A DNA stretch of 64,000 nucleotides from Casuarina equisetifolia (taxonomy: Eukaryota; Streptophyta; Magnoliopsida; Fagales; Casuarinaceae). The notes beneath the pieces were generated by a model. That model was not told the origin of the DNA and did not search any database. It saw only the letters and a list, made by a program, of their open reading frames with translations. Shown here piece after piece: positions 13,820-26,465 of the stretch. How positions within the stretch are numbered: position 1 is the stretch's first letter; each line of letters begins with the position of its first letter. Position numbers and translations under genes: made by a program. The DNA lies in contig CM052358.1 of NCBI GenBank assembly GCA_028551475.1, positions 11,639,938 to 11,703,937 of the forward strand. Reading direction: 5' to 3'.

Positions 13820-14565
13820 TATTTAATTTTTTGACGAGAGTGAGTGTACTCGAGACTTCTTTGGATCAAATGACACTTTCTCCTCCATATAGGAGATTTT
13901 TCATCTTATATCATTGCTCCAGAATGAATGTAAGTATTAGGCAGCATGTCTTAAGGGTAGACACACTTTCCCCGCAAAAGGACCCGAAAGGCTTCAATGT
14001 CAAAGATGGGTGAAAACGATCACCCTTAATAATATTCCTCGGAGGCCCAATGACAATACTAACCATGTTTTCAGCGACACCGAAGGGTTTGCAGGGGAGC
14101 TTACGCGAAAGTCCTAGATATTGTGGCCAAAGACTATCCTAATATTTTTGTTGCAACAAAGTAAAATGTCATCAGCGTCGGAACAAGTGGGGCTGGTGCT
14201 ATTGCGTCTTGTGTTGTGAGGTTGGTAAGGAGGCTCAAACACATCGCAATGGCCCACTTTAAAGGGAGATGGAGATATTAATTTGGAAATTTGGGTAAAG
14301 GACAATGTCATGAATTTGGGTGGACGAGAATTCCAATTTCCAGATTTTCCAGATTTCCCTTCTAGCGTCGTACCCCTGAACAAGTTCTAACTCCAAAAAC
14401 ACAAACTTGAGAAAACTAAAAGAGAAATCATTGTAATTGAGATTTGGGATGAAGTTATACATGAAATATAATAATACCCAACTCAATTAAACAAGGGACC
14501 TTTTGTTTTCAAGAAAAACCCATACAGGTGTAATCCCTAACCAAAATCAACAGAGAGAAAATCCC
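13093..14565. other. 3' flanks of two convergent genes, with a TTA microsatellite
   Basis: No gene seen. A (TTA)n run of about 43 bp occupies 13780-13823, and a shorter ATT run lies near 13199-13213. The right side is the 3' flank of the minus-strand gene that follows. Confidence 0.6.
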
Positions 14566-15096
14566 TCACAGAAGGGTAATGAGGATAAAAATGAGAAGCG
14601 CAGCGATGAAAGAGTACTTGAGAGCGGCCAGAAGAATCGCCAGCGAGATGAAGAAGAGCTGCCAGAGCACCTGTACGCTTGCCCAGGCGAGCAAACCCGT
14701 CAACGCTGTGGCCAATAGGTTGTCAGGATCTGTGTCTAGCAGATCACCCCATCTGATATTGAATATGGATTGGAGGTCGTTCCCCGAATCATCACTACCT
14801 TTAGACCCAGTTTCTTCCTCTATTTTTTCTTCACTACCCTCGGGATCTTTGCCCAAACTATCGTTGTTCTCTGCAAATAATACCGGGAATCTCCTGGGTT
14901 TTCGCCAGATTTGGCATTGCGTTATGGGGAGCAGAGAAGAGAAGCTTAGGTTTCTGTGTGGGGAAGCTGACAGGGGTCTTCGAGTTGAAAAAATCGGAGG
15001 AGAGAATGGTAATGGTGGATGGGAGATAGAAGCGAGCCCTAACATGTTTCGCCCATCCACTAGCTGCCTGCAATTGCAAGCTCCGTAGGGCATCAA
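14566..15096 (-). CDS. Probable plastid-targeted membrane protein (plant-specific, unknown function)
   Basis: Intronless frame of 176 codons. The N-terminal ~70 residues are rich in Ser, Pro and Arg and poor in acidic residues (for example FSPPIFSTRRPLSASPHRN), as in chloroplast transit peptides. An acidic, Gly/Ser-rich linker follows (EGSEEKIEEETGSKG), then a conserved-looking DTDPDNLLATALTGLLAWAS segment, and a hydrophobic C-terminus likely to form two membrane helices, ending IFILITLL. A second in-frame Met at residue 18 (MLGLASISHPP) is an alternative start. The organisation resembles small plant thylakoid or envelope proteins of unknown function. The opposite-strand frame here is a shadow. 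Function is not inferred. Confidence 0.75.
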   Translation of the reverse strand: MMPYGACNCRQLVDGRNMLGLASISHPPLPFSPPIFSTRRPLSASPHRNLSFSSLLPITQCQIWRKPRRFPVLFAENNDSLGKDPEGSEEKIEEETGSKGSDDSGNDLQSIFNIRWGDLLDTDPDNLLATALTGLLAWASVQVLWQLFFISLAILLAALKYSFIAALLIFILITLL

Positions 15097-15839
15097 TTTT
15101 GGATTTAACCTTTTGGAAAATCTAAACCGTGTGCTTGAACGAAAATCGGATATTTTAAAGCTAATTTTTTCTTTGCTTAAAACAATTATAACTACCCTTT
15201 CTTAATATATTTTAAGGAATTCTGGATATCATTTTTAATTGCCCAATGACACAAGCCCAAAAAGGCAAAACTAAAGCACCAACGAATCACTTATCACTAA
15301 TATTCTTGTCTTTTTTCTAAACCCACTTGTTATATGAGAATAATTTTTAATATATATATGTAAGAATATATACATTTTTCTTATGCTTCTACGTAAATGA
15401 ACCAGAATATAAGTTGTGAAGCCTTTCTTCAACACACACCCCACCAAAGTTCGCTGGGTACTGACTTACAGAATAAGGCAACGATGGTCTTAAACCTCTT
15501 ATGCAAAAGCAATGGAAGGTAGATAAACAAAATCTCCTGACTAAGATGCCCACTTTGCATCCTCAATCAGATCGCCTACTCGAGATTTATAAAGGGAATT
15601 ACCATGCAACAAAGGCTTCACATACACAGACATGATAGGTAATGAGTAGCCCTGAATGCCTACATGAAAAGAAAACGTCATCCTAATTAACTATTGCTTG
15701 TTCCACCATAAGGCATAGCTTTAGACAATCCACTGTATGCTTTTTGCATGTAACTATAATTAATTATTGGCCTCAACCAAAGCTACAATCAATATATTGT
15801 CGAGACAAAACATTCTCCATTGCCCAAGTGTTGATGACA

Positions 15840-15957
15840 AAGATGTCAGATCAACTAATCTTTGTTCAGTTGGTAGCTTAGGTGGCTTGGTTACAAAAGG
15901 TTCTAGGTTCAACATTCCTTTATCTCCATTTCTTTTTATCTAACTAAAAAAAAAAAG
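15840..15957 (+). mobile_element. Possible SINE remnant
   Basis: A pol III A-box-like TAGCTTAGGTGG lies at 15874-15885, and a B-box-like GGTTCAACATTCC at 15906-15918, followed about 25 bp later by an A-rich tail at 15945-15956. This spacing fits plant tRNA-derived SINEs. Boundaries and target duplication are not visible, so the call is tentative. Confidence 0.35.
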
Positions 15958-16030
15958 ACAGTGGGTATACAATGGTATGCAACATGACTTATCTTTATGC
16001 TTATGTTATGGTGTAAATGTTTATTTTCAT

Positions 16031-16364
16031 ATTACAAAAGTATAAGTATATATGTTTTGTTAAATGTGAGTTTATCCTCATACTTTCTAAGCTAAAATTT
16101 GAGGTAGAAATAAGCATCTTGATATGGTATCATAAACCAAATTCTCTCTTCACATCCTTATAAATATGGGTGAATAAGGCCCTAAAGTCTACATAGAAAG
16201 TAAAACCACATAATAGTTTGTATTGGATCATTACAACAATGAGGTGTGTTGCATATGGATGTTTTATCCTACATTGTTAAAATATGAGTATATGTACCTA
16301 GTTAAATATAAGTGTCTTCGTTCATTTCATGAGTTAACTTTTGATGTGAGAATATACTTCTTAA
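16031..16364 (+). mobile_element. TRIM-like miniature LTR element (degenerate)
   Basis: Two related ~90-bp segments, 16031-16122 and 16275-16364, flank about 150 bp. Immediately after the left copy is TGGTATCATAAACC (from 16125), close to the plant initiator-Met tRNA primer site TGGTATCAGAGC. The second copy starts TGTTAAAATATGAG. No coding capacity. The short LTRs and tiny interior match terminal-repeat retrotransposons in miniature, but copy similarity is only moderate. Confidence 0.45.
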
Positions 16365-17309
16365 TTGCTTGCAATTACAAACAAAGGATCACTAACTGCT
16401 CATCATAAGAAAACACAACTCATGGTAGAATTTGTATATAATCAAACTTGGATAGATTCCATTCTTACCATTTCCTATTTGTTGTGCTACTTTTTCTCTT
16501 TAGCTCACTTTGATTGGATGCGATCAACCAAGTTAACTATCGATCAAGATTATATTGTATGCATTTGAATTTATTGCACTCCTATATTTCATACACTTCC
16601 CAATGTATGTTTTCTAGGTTTATTAGTATTTTCTTGTCACACTTATGAGGTTCTATATGGTAACCTTTTATTTTCAACTACTTTCGTGTTTTTGTATGTC
16701 AATGTTATGTATATTTGGTTTTTAGAGCAAATTTGGTCCTAGTGGAATTTCTTGCATGTTGATGCGATACCTTTCATTCTAAAAGATTTTATCATTTGTA
16801 AATCCTATCATAAATAATGTTTTTTCAAGCCTTAATCTTGGATTTTGTGAACATGAGTTTCATTTTAGAAAGAGTTAACACAATCCCAATTAGCTTGTTT
16901 CCTAGCACTCTACTTGATGAATCTTGGACCACATAACTAAGACCACACCCATATCCTTCTTAAGAGCCATCCTTAGAGCTTTTTCCAAATTGACCACCCA
17001 ATTTTGTACCCAACACACCAATGACCCTATCTTTAAATCTTTCACATTTCTTGACTAGATTTACATGACTACTGATATCAACATCTAGTTATATTTGACT
17101 ACCATGCCAACTACTTCTAGTAGTATGTGATATCCCATTTCTTCACACAAGCTATGACCAAACATCACCACATTACCAACATTTTATTGTATTTATCTTA
17201 ACTATACAAGAGTCATTTTCTAATTAGGAAGCTTTGATGGAAAATCATTAGGTTGATGTTATAGAGTAAGAGTTACAAGCCCTTGTGGCCTTGATTATGT
17301 TGCTTTCTT

Positions 17310-18570
17310 CTAGAAAACAGCTATTGGTTGCAAATGAGTATATAAAATAAAATATAAGTTTGGTGGAAGCACTAGAGATGTAAGACTCATTGGATGTCAA
17401 AATGATAGAATCTATATGAATGTGTGGACCATATGAAACATTCTTTCACATTGCCAAAATGATTTTAATATGTTCAATTACTTCTATAGTGATTGTTTAT
17501 AATTGGCTCTTTTATCAACTACATGTACATAATACATTCCTACACTATGATTTATTAGAGGATATTTTCATGAAAGTTCATGTTGGACTCAATAGTAAAG
17601 GAGAGGGATTATTGTTTCAATTATGTAAGTACATGGTTTGAGATAGTAGAATGCCAAGTTTACAAAAACACATGTTGCCATGGGATTTAGCCAATTGCAC
17701 CATGTTTATGCATTTTTTAACCAAGAGAGCTAGAATTGTATTTATAGTCCTATTCATTTACATAGATGATGTACTTATTACAAGTAACAAAACATTCACC
17801 ATTGTTGATTTAAAGAAATATTTGGATTCCACATTTCACATGAAATATTTGAGGGAGTCAAAATGTTTTCTTTCTGTTGTAATTTGATATTCATTTGAAA
17901 GGATATATATACAAACAAATACAAATATGTGCTAAAATTAATATCATAGACAAGCTTATTAGGGATCAAGCTTGCATCCACTCTTATGGAGAAAAATATT
18001 AAATTCTCTTTTCAAAAATATGATAGTATAGTTGATAGTGTGTACCATGACAATTCCTTTGGATAATCCTAAATTGTGTAAGTAAGTGATTGGTAGATTG
18101 ATGTATCTAATTATCATTAGGGTAGATACTAAGTTTTTAGCATAACATAATCAATTCATTCAAGCACTAAAGTGCTCACATATGTAGGCTTCGCTTAGGA
18201 TATTAAAATGTGTAAAACAAGTTTTAGGTCTTGGTCTTTTCTTTCCATCAAATTCAAAATCAAATTTAGTGGCCTTTTATGGTGGTACTAACCTTGTGTC
18301 TTGAAAATTATGTCTAGTTGTCACATAAATCTTAGAAAGTCTTTAATTTTCTAGAGAACAAAATAATAGTCTTTAGTATCTTGATTGTTAGCAGAATCAT
18401 AGTATATGGTATGACATTTATGATATGTGAAATAATTAAGATTATTGAACTTCCTATAGATTTGGAACTTTAGTGCCATTGTCAATGATAATGAAGCGGC
18501 AAGACATATACAACTAATCAATATTCTATAAAGTACTATGCATATAAAAATTAATAAACATTATGTATAG
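17310..18570 (+). pseudogene. Copia A pol remnant (reverse transcriptase to RNase H)
   Basis: Fragments recognisable in shifting frames: a KTAIGCKWVYKIKY-like start near 17315; an ETF..IAKM block then QLHVHNTFLHYDLLEDIFMK (17420-17640); the RT active-site motif YIDDVLI (17651-17887); VIGRLMYLII and HM*ASLRIL blocks (18080-18200); and an RNase H tail resembling DNEAA...HIKINKH near 18490-18560. Multiple stops and frameshifts make it non-coding. Confidence 0.8.
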
Positions 18571-18791
18571 GAAAAACTATTATAAGGCTTAATTACTACA
18601 TGACACATTCATAGCTCTGATTGCTAACATAAATATTTTTAACAATGCACTTAAGAGCCTTTAACAATTTCTTTTTTGTCTAAACTTAAAGAGTTTTTGA
18701 CTTACATAAAATTCAAGCTTACTTGAAAAGGAGTATTATAGTCTTAGACCCATTTTTATTAGGCCTATTCTTAATGCATATATTAATTCTA

Positions 18792-19018
18792 TGTTGTAAA
18801 GAAATGATCTTCAGTTGTAAATCATAAACAAATTTTATAAATAATCATTTGAATCATGTACATGAAAACTCCAAAGGAGCAAACGTTACAAAGGAGCCAC
18901 AAGGACAACATCGGTTATATGGAAAAGAATAAAAGAATTAGGGTTAAAAAATTGGGCCTATTAGGCTTGTGTGAGTGTGGGTTATGTGTATGTAAGGTAA
19001 ACAACATCAATTTCAACA
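18792..19018 (-). repeat. Element B 3' LTR (left)
   Basis: It begins TGTTGTAAAG and ends CAATTTCAACA on the plus strand. It shares AATCATGTACATGAAA, AAGGAGCCA and ATTGGGCCTATT with the right LTR at 26466-26661. A 5-bp target duplication is not evident. Confidence 0.7.
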
Positions 19019-19059
19019 TCCTCCCTTAAGTTTGTAGTCAAAACAAATCATAGATACCC

Positions 19060-21840
19060 AATTTGCTTAAAAGAAAGTAACGTTATTGTGTTCTCAATAT
19101 CTTTATCAATAAGTTTGTAGGCTAATCTTAAATGGAGATGTGAGTGGTGTGAATGACACAAGTAACTATATTTTCTTGGATGAAAGATGATCAATTTCAA
19201 TGTGCTTAGTTTTCTCATGGAGTACTGGATTAATAGCAATCTTCATTATGGACTCATTGTCACAATATAGGCTTACAAGACAAATTAATGGTACTTAGAG
19301 ATCTTTGAATAGTCTAAAAAGCCATATGATTTCACATGTGGTAAAAGCCATAGCCCAATATTATGATTCAATAGGTGATCTAGACCCAGTGGACAACTTT
19401 TTACTATTCCTAGAAATGAAGGAGTCCCTAAGCATAATGCACCGCCTAGTGGTTAATCGTCACTCCCATAAGACATAAACCATTTATAATATCACAATAA
19501 GCATGCAATTCAAGTTTACTATTAGACCTCATTAATAAGCCTTGACCAGGGGATCTTTTAATGTACTTTATGACAAGAAAGATTGCCTCGAGGTGTGATT
19601 CCCTGGGAGCGTGCATAAACTAACTCAATAATCACATAGCAAAGCTAATGTTCGGTCTTACACAAGAAGGTATATAAGTTTTCCAACTAACCTTTGATAT
19701 CTTGTGATGTTTGTGAAGGAATCCCTTTTCTTATAAAGGAATTCATTGTATTTTGTATTTGTAAACTTCACATTTTACTCCAAAAGGTTATTAGCTAGTT
19801 TGCAACTTGACAGATCATATTCAAAAATTAATTCTAGGGCATATTTTTGTTGGTTCATGACAATCTTAGATTTAGAATGTGTTATCTCAACCTTTAAAAA
19901 ATACTTTACAAGCCTAAGATACTTCTTCAAACACTTGATGCCTTTTTCATCACGTTTTATGATAATCATGTCATTAACATTGATAAGTACAATGAGAAGA
20001 CCTTTATACTTGTCTGTTTAAAAAAGAGTGAGTAGTTCTGTTATGAGTGATGAAGGCTATCTTGAAGAAATGCATATGAGAATTTTTGATATGACTATTT
20101 AGAAGCTTACTTGAGCCTATATAAGGGTTTCTTTGGTTTGCATACTTTAGTTCCTTTGTGTTGAATCCCTTTACGGGGCTGTATGTAAATCTTTATATCA
20201 AGATTACCTTGGAGGAAGCCTTTGTGAACATCCATTTGATGCATATCCCATTAGTGGATTGTTACTAAGTTGATGAAGATGTGACAAACTTTCCTATTAG
20301 GACAAAAGTATTTTTATAGTCAACCCTATCAAGTTAAGTATATGTTACTAGATAAGCTTTATAATGATAATTTATGATATCAACCTTGTACTTAATCTTG
20401 TACATCCATTTACATCAATAGCCTTTCGACCTACAAGCAAATGATCAATTTCCATGTGTTGTTTGATTCTAAAGTCCTAGTCTCTTTGGTCATGGCATCT
20501 TTTCATTTAAGATTAATTACTTCTTTAATATACATGGTGGGCTCAACAATGGAAAAAATAAAACAAATGAAGCGTTTATGATGAGGAGAAAGCTTATGAT
20601 GGGACATGACATAAGATATAGGATGTGTTATAGAAGAGGGTGTAACAATTGGCTAACATAATTATTTGTTCAAATGGGTAATTTTGTTACTTGATCAATG
20701 TGGTGATTGCAATCATGGTGTATGTTGTATAGAAAGGCAATGTGGAATGGATTCTAAAGCTAGGCTAATGTGGAGAACAATAACAAATGAGTTTGTGTCT
20801 TACATATCAATGTTAAACGATAATGAACGTATAGTAATAAAAGAAGGAAGTGAGTAAAAACCTAGGAGATCTATATGAAAAGATAAATGCATAGCTAAAA
20901 TGAAAAACAAACTCATGAAAGATAACATCATGACTCATAGAGAATTTGCCATTATCTATGTCAAGTAAGCAATATCTCTTTGTATAAAGGGATAGCTCAT
21001 AAATATGAAAAGGATGGATCAATTGTCAAATTTATTCTTTTAGGTGAGACTGATTTATAACATAAGCAACCAAGGATATGGAGGTGGTCTGGGATGGGTG
21101 GTTTCCAAATAACCTCTTATATTAAGTTTGTCCTTTCAACATTGAGCTAGGAATGGAATTAATTAAATAGGTTGTTATGAAAAAGCATTCACTCCAAAAA
21201 TAAATAAGGTAATAAGATTAAAAATAGAGTGCCCAAATGACGGTAAATAAATTTCTATGTTTCCTTTAGACCACTTCATTTTGTTGTGGAGGATAAGAAT
21301 ATGAGCTTTCATAAAGGACACAATGAGAACCAAAGAATAAGGTACAAGAAGAACTAAAAAAAAAATCTTATGCATTGTCAATGTAAATATGCTTAATGGG
21401 GCCCTTAAATTGGGTAGATGCCATGGAGAAAAAAGACTAAATATGGTGGAATGTGTCAGTGTTGTGTTTTATGAGAAAGGTTTAGGTGGCTTAATGTATA
21501 CTCATTAATGATGGTAAGACAGTAATGAGCCTCTATGTGAGAAGGTATCTTATAAAAGTCCTTTATATTAATATGAATTAATTTAAAATGAGGGAGAACA
21601 AAAGTAATACCATTAGGAAATGGTGAGCTTGTATGCTTTCCAAAAGGACAAATTGAATATGCTTTAATATAATGCACATAGGATATTGAAATATCAAAAG
21701 TACAAAGCATTGCATTAAAATATAGATATCCAAATCTTTGGAGCAAAACATTATAAGTAGTAGATGAAGAAGAACTCACACAAACATCATTTTTCTTTCT
21801 AGGTACAAAATCATATACTATATTTGATAAGATCACTAAA
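19060..21840 (-). pseudogene. Copia B pol remnant (integrase, RT, RNase H)
   Basis: Read right to left on the minus strand. GAG-pre-integrase and integrase core lie at 21456-21836 (CPFGKHTSSPFP, then HYCLTIINEY). The integrase end is at 21175-21381 (GNIEIYLPSFG..FGVNAFS), and a LLDIDNGKFSMSHDVIFHE block at 20813-21022 is typical of the integrase-RT linker. RT follows near 20100-20600 and 19775-19969 (KYFLKVEITHSK.. QKYALELI). The RNase H tail KTKHIEIDHLSSKKI is near 19170-19230. Stops and frameshifts throughout. Confidence 0.8.
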
Positions 21841-22182
21841 TTACATACTATGTGATGAGATCATTACATTTCATACATTAAAATTAGACAAGAGATAGTA
21901 AAGATCATGCTTCACTCTACCAATTTCGATTACTATCCTAGTTCATAACTCCTAAAAAAAAAAAGATTTGAAAAGCAATATAATGACACAAGCATTTTGT
22001 ATAAATAATAAATTTGTAATAAATGCAGTACTTGATTCATTATGTTTCATATAATCTCACTTTGTCCCATCTCCCTCTCCCTCTTCCTTTCCTTTTTGTC
22101 TCCCTTCCTCAGAATTCATTATATTCATGGTCCTTACATCAAGGAAGAACAAAGGGAAGGACAAGCTCAAGGACAATGTCCA

Positions 22183-22742
22183 TGTTGGGTATATTTAGCA
22201 TAACATATCCTTTGTACTCGAATGAGACTAACTACCCAACTTATGACACTTGACACATATTTAGGTGTAGCACTTCATGCTTGTCCCCTACTTAGTGTGA
22301 GCCTTTGTGCCACCAAGAGTTAACTTTAAAGGGGGGGTCTAAGTAAACTTGGTATAAAAGGGACCTTGTGGGTTGGCCCAAATACTTAAGCCCAAGTGGT
22401 TAGTACAACTTATGTAAAAGTGTTAAGATAATAAGATAGCTCCCTAACTACTAGTTATAACTTTGGCCTAGATGGTAATGCTTAATGATCCTAACAATTG
22501 GGAGTAGAGCTAGGTTGGAAGTTTGAGTCTTAGCAAATGCTTGAGGAGGAGGGATTGTTAGGTTTATTTAGCCTAGCAATTCCTTTGTACTTGAATAAGA
22601 CTAACTACCTAACTTATGATACCTAGCACGTAGTTAGAGCATTTCATGCTTACCTACCACTGAATGTGGGGCTCTGTATTGCTAAGAGTTAGCTATAAAA
22701 GGGGTTCCAAGTAGACTTAATATGGAGGGGGCCCTTCTAACA
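22183..22742 (+). mobile_element. TRIM-like miniature LTR retrotransposon inside element B
   Basis: LTR1 22183-22496 (314 bp) runs TGTTGGGTATATTTAGC to CCTAACA. The interior is only 59 bp (22497-22555). It starts with a degenerate primer site TGGGAGTAGAGC (tRNA-Met type TGGTATCAGAGC) and ends with the purine tract TTGAGGAGGAGGGAT. LTR2 starts at 22556 with TGTTAGGTTTATTTAGC and shares long blocks with LTR1 (CCTTTGTACT, GACTAACTACC, CTTATGA), but it lacks roughly the last 110 bp apart from a terminal CTAACA near 22737-22742. No coding capacity. Confidence 0.7.
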
Positions 22743-22813
22743 GTTAAGGAGAAGGGCAAGTTTCATCCTTGTGATCTTGTTAGGTGCAACACTTCATACT
22801 TACCCATTGCTTA

Positions 22814-24945
22814 GTGTGGGGCTTTGCATTGCCAAAAGTTAGTTACAAAGTGGGGTTTAAGTAGACTTGGTGTGGAAGGGGTGTTGTGGGTTGGCTAGAG
22901 TACATGAGTCCAAGTGGTTAGCACGACCTTTATAGGAGTGTTAACATAATGAAGAAGCACCCTAGCTACTATCTATAGTTTTAGGCCTAATGGTTGTGCA
23001 TGATGATCTCAATAATTTAAGAGAAATGCGAGTTTCATCATGGTGATTTCATCACTATCAAGAAAGATGGTCAATTTAGTTCATGGGCAACAATCTGCAT
23101 GTTCTTTCACACTTTGTATATCTTTTCTTAAATTTGGTTTTATTTTGGGGATTGATTTTGTTGATTTTATTACAAATATGCGAAGTTGGACCAAAGAGTA
23201 ATTAGGAAATCCTAAGACATATGTCATCTTGATCAAAAACCAAAAGTTAGAATATATTATATTATGACGCAAAATTATCAACTAACAATGATTGTTGTTG
23301 ATAGATTCATAAATGATTTTGCAAAATAAATATCTTACAATCTTACTTTAGTGAATTTTGTAGGCTTTTTTAGGATATCATTTAAAATTTTTTAGGAGCT
23401 TATAATCATTGTTCAATTTACCTCCATGACCATGAGAAATCCGATATTGCTTTGTTGTATGTGAAAGACTATGTTTATGATAGTGTCATTAGGAAACAAA
23501 TTTGTATGTTGGGTAGGCTATTATTGATATTTTAGCTACTTACTTTCTCTTATGATAATTTTTCTCATTCATAAGACTTTGGTCACCCCAACTAATATCA
23601 AGGTAGTCAATAATGTGGAGGAGTTGGACCAAGATGAGTAGAATGCAATGCTTCAATTAATCATGATAGGGAAAGCGAAGCATGAATTAGGCTACCAAAA
23701 CTAGCAATAGGAACATGTGGAACAAAACTTGAAGCAGAATTGAGTGCAATATAGCAAAAATTAACCATTTAAAATCACTTATAATATGGTCATTAGCCCT
23801 TAACTTTACAAGCTAATGAGAAAAATATATGCACTTACGAAATATACTTGCCACACGAGCCATGATGTGAGGCTCTGTGTTGTCAAGAGTTAACTGTAGG
23901 GAGGGATTCAAGTGGACTTGGTATGGAGGGGGGCCCTATGGGCTAACCCAAGTAACTGAGCTTAAGTGGTTAGCATAACATATGTAAGAATGTTAAGAGA
24001 ATAAAGTAGTGCCCCAACTATTAGCAATAGCTTTTGGCTTAATGGTAGAACATGATGGTCCTAATAGTTTAGGAGAATGGTGACTTTCATCTTGATTATC
24101 TTGTCATTATTAAGAAGGATGGTCTATTTAGTTTGCAAGTAATGATCTACATGTTCTTTCACACCATTTGTGTATAATATTTTCTTAAATTTGGTTTTAT
24201 TTTGCATATTGAATTTGTTGATTTTTTTTTATAGATATGCAAAGTTAGACCAAGGAATTTTTAAGAAAACAAAAAGCAGTTAGGAAATCCTAAAACATAT
24301 GTCATGTTGATTGAAAACCAAAGGTTAGAATATATTACACAATGATGTAGAATTATTAACTAACGATAATTGTTGTTGAGAGATTAATAAAGGATTTTGC
24401 AAAATAATGAATATCTTATAATCTTACTCTAGTGAATTTTGTAAGCCCTTTTAGGATATTGTTTAAAAATCTTTGGGAACTTGTTATCGTTGTTCAGTTT
24501 ATTATCATGACCATGAAAAATCCAATATTGCTTTGTTGTCTATGAAAGACAGTGTCTGTGATAATGTCCTTAGGAAACAATCGATCTATATGTTGGGTAA
24601 ACTACTATTGATATTTTAGCTACCTATTTTCTCTTATGGTAATTTTTCCATATTCATAAGACTTTGATCACCTAAACTGATATTAAGGTAGTCAATAATG
24701 TGGAGTTAGACCAAGACAAGCATAATGTAGTGCTTTAATTGATCTTAATAGGGAAAGCATATCATGAATTGGGCCACTAAAACTAGCAATCGGGGCATGT
24801 GGAGCAGAACCTAAAGCAAAATCAAGTGCAATAGAGAAAAAAATAAGCATTTAAAATCACTTGTAATATGATTATTAGCCTCTAATTTTACAAGCCAATG
24901 AGAAAAATATTTGTGCTTAGGAAATATACTTGCCACATGAGCCAT
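22814..24945. repeat. Tandem duplication, ~1.08-kb unit, two diverged copies
   Basis: Copy 1 is about 22814-23865 and copy 2 about 23866-24945. Matching landmarks: TTAGGAAATCCTAA at 23202 and 24280, and GAAATATACTTGCCAC at 23839 and 24921. Each copy opens with a partial TRIM-type LTR (AAGTGGTTAGCA, GGCTTAATGGTA) and continues with about 850 bp that I cannot assign. Copy 2 runs on its right into the gag of element B. Confidence 0.8.
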
Positions 24946-26450
24946 GGTGCATGATGAATTAGAAATGGATTGCTTCTACTTCTTGGTGAAAGGCATAATT
25001 TATTTATGATCCTCCTTAGTGAGTAAGGTGTTATCACATGAATCGTTATCAATAATTGCGTGATGTATAGATCAACACTTATTAGTGCCTTTTTTGTTAC
25101 TTTTCTTTTGGGGAAACCTATGAAACTTGAAGCATCTTGTTTTTTTGTGACCCAAAACCCCACATTAAGTGCATTTGTTAAGCTAATGGCAATCTTCAAT
25201 GAGATGGCCCTTTTTGCCATAGTGCTTGCAAATGGCTAAGAGGGTTGCTTGATCTACAAAGCCCATTTAAGCTTGAGCATAATCTACGTTATGTTGAAAA
25301 ATAGAAATGCCTAAACTACTATTTCGATAAGTCCACTAGTCAAGAGATTAAGTGGGTTAGCCCTGTGGATCAACTAAAAATACGGGTTGGCCTTGAGCGT
25401 TAGATAAGAGAGCATGGTAACTTATGTGACTAGAGGTCCAAAAACCATCAATGACCTACTTGAGTTTCCCTTAAGCACTTGTAGCCCTAAAAACCAAATC
25501 TCCAAACAATCCTCAATGGTGCTTTGATTCAACAACAAAGGCAAGCAATTATGACCAAACTAGCGTTTTTGGCACAACAACTAGTGCTTTCATCATCCCT
25601 AATCATGGCAATGGTTTTTGATAAGGAGAGTTTGGGGTGAATGTGTTGAATTTGCATATAGGCGGAAAAGAAATCATTGTCCAACTCATTGTGGAATTGG
25701 ATGATTTTTCCATCCTTTTGAAATTGCTAGAAAGTTGAGATTCTAATAAATTGATGGTACAAAATGGCTATGTAGGAGTCAAATTGGCTTCATAGCCTTT
25801 TAAACTAGTAAACATACCTATCCATGATTTCCCTAGTCTAAGTAGCATTGGTTAGTTCACATTGCATTGTGGACTTGTTCCAATTTGTTGAAACTTGTCA
25901 CGAAGATGAAGCCAAACCACCAAAGCATCAGTGGCATGGATGAATGTCTTATAGATTTCTAGAGTGAGAGTAGTGAGAATCTAAGAAAGGACCACATCAT
26001 TGCAATGTTTCCAAAAACGATAAATAAGAGAATTTAGCTTGGGTTGCTTTACAAAATGATAAACCATACCACATTAATTCTTCCCCATCAAAGCCATCTC
26101 CATATTATGGCTCCAACTAGCGTAGTTTTCTACTCCCATTAGTTTCTCAAAGATAATAGGCACTTTGGTCTACTCATTAGGGTGTAAATAAAAGGGATGA
26201 CTAGGTTGGATAAGAGAAAAGTCATTGGGGTTATCTAAACGTGCATGGGAATGGCCACAAGAGTGATGGTAGGTGTAAGAGTGGCTTAGTGGTGGCATTC
26301 ACATTGATAATGAATGAGATTGCAACTATCTTTCATAGGAAAGGGATGAACACAAGGTACTTAATGAAATATTCGAAAGAAGTGTAGAACAAAAAAAAAA
26401 AAAAGGAAAAATGTGAAAATGTGAAGAAACTTGGGAATGAGAGAAATTCT
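24888..26450 (-). pseudogene. Copia B gag remnant
   Basis: Minus-strand region between the primer-binding site and the tandem duplication. The best frame, 24888-25220, carries a decayed zinc-knuckle neighbourhood (NVGFWVTKKQDASSFIGFP) resembling the CxxC..GH..CF.LHGYP end of copia gag. The rest is broken by stops. Identification rests mainly on position in the element. Confidence 0.55.
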
Positions 26451-26465
26451 TGGCCAATGATACCA

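Noticed and set aside
14579..15088. 169-codon plus-strand frame opposite the plastid protein
   Set aside because: The minus-strand frame has a transit-peptide-like start and membrane helices; the plus frame has no motif and mirrors it.
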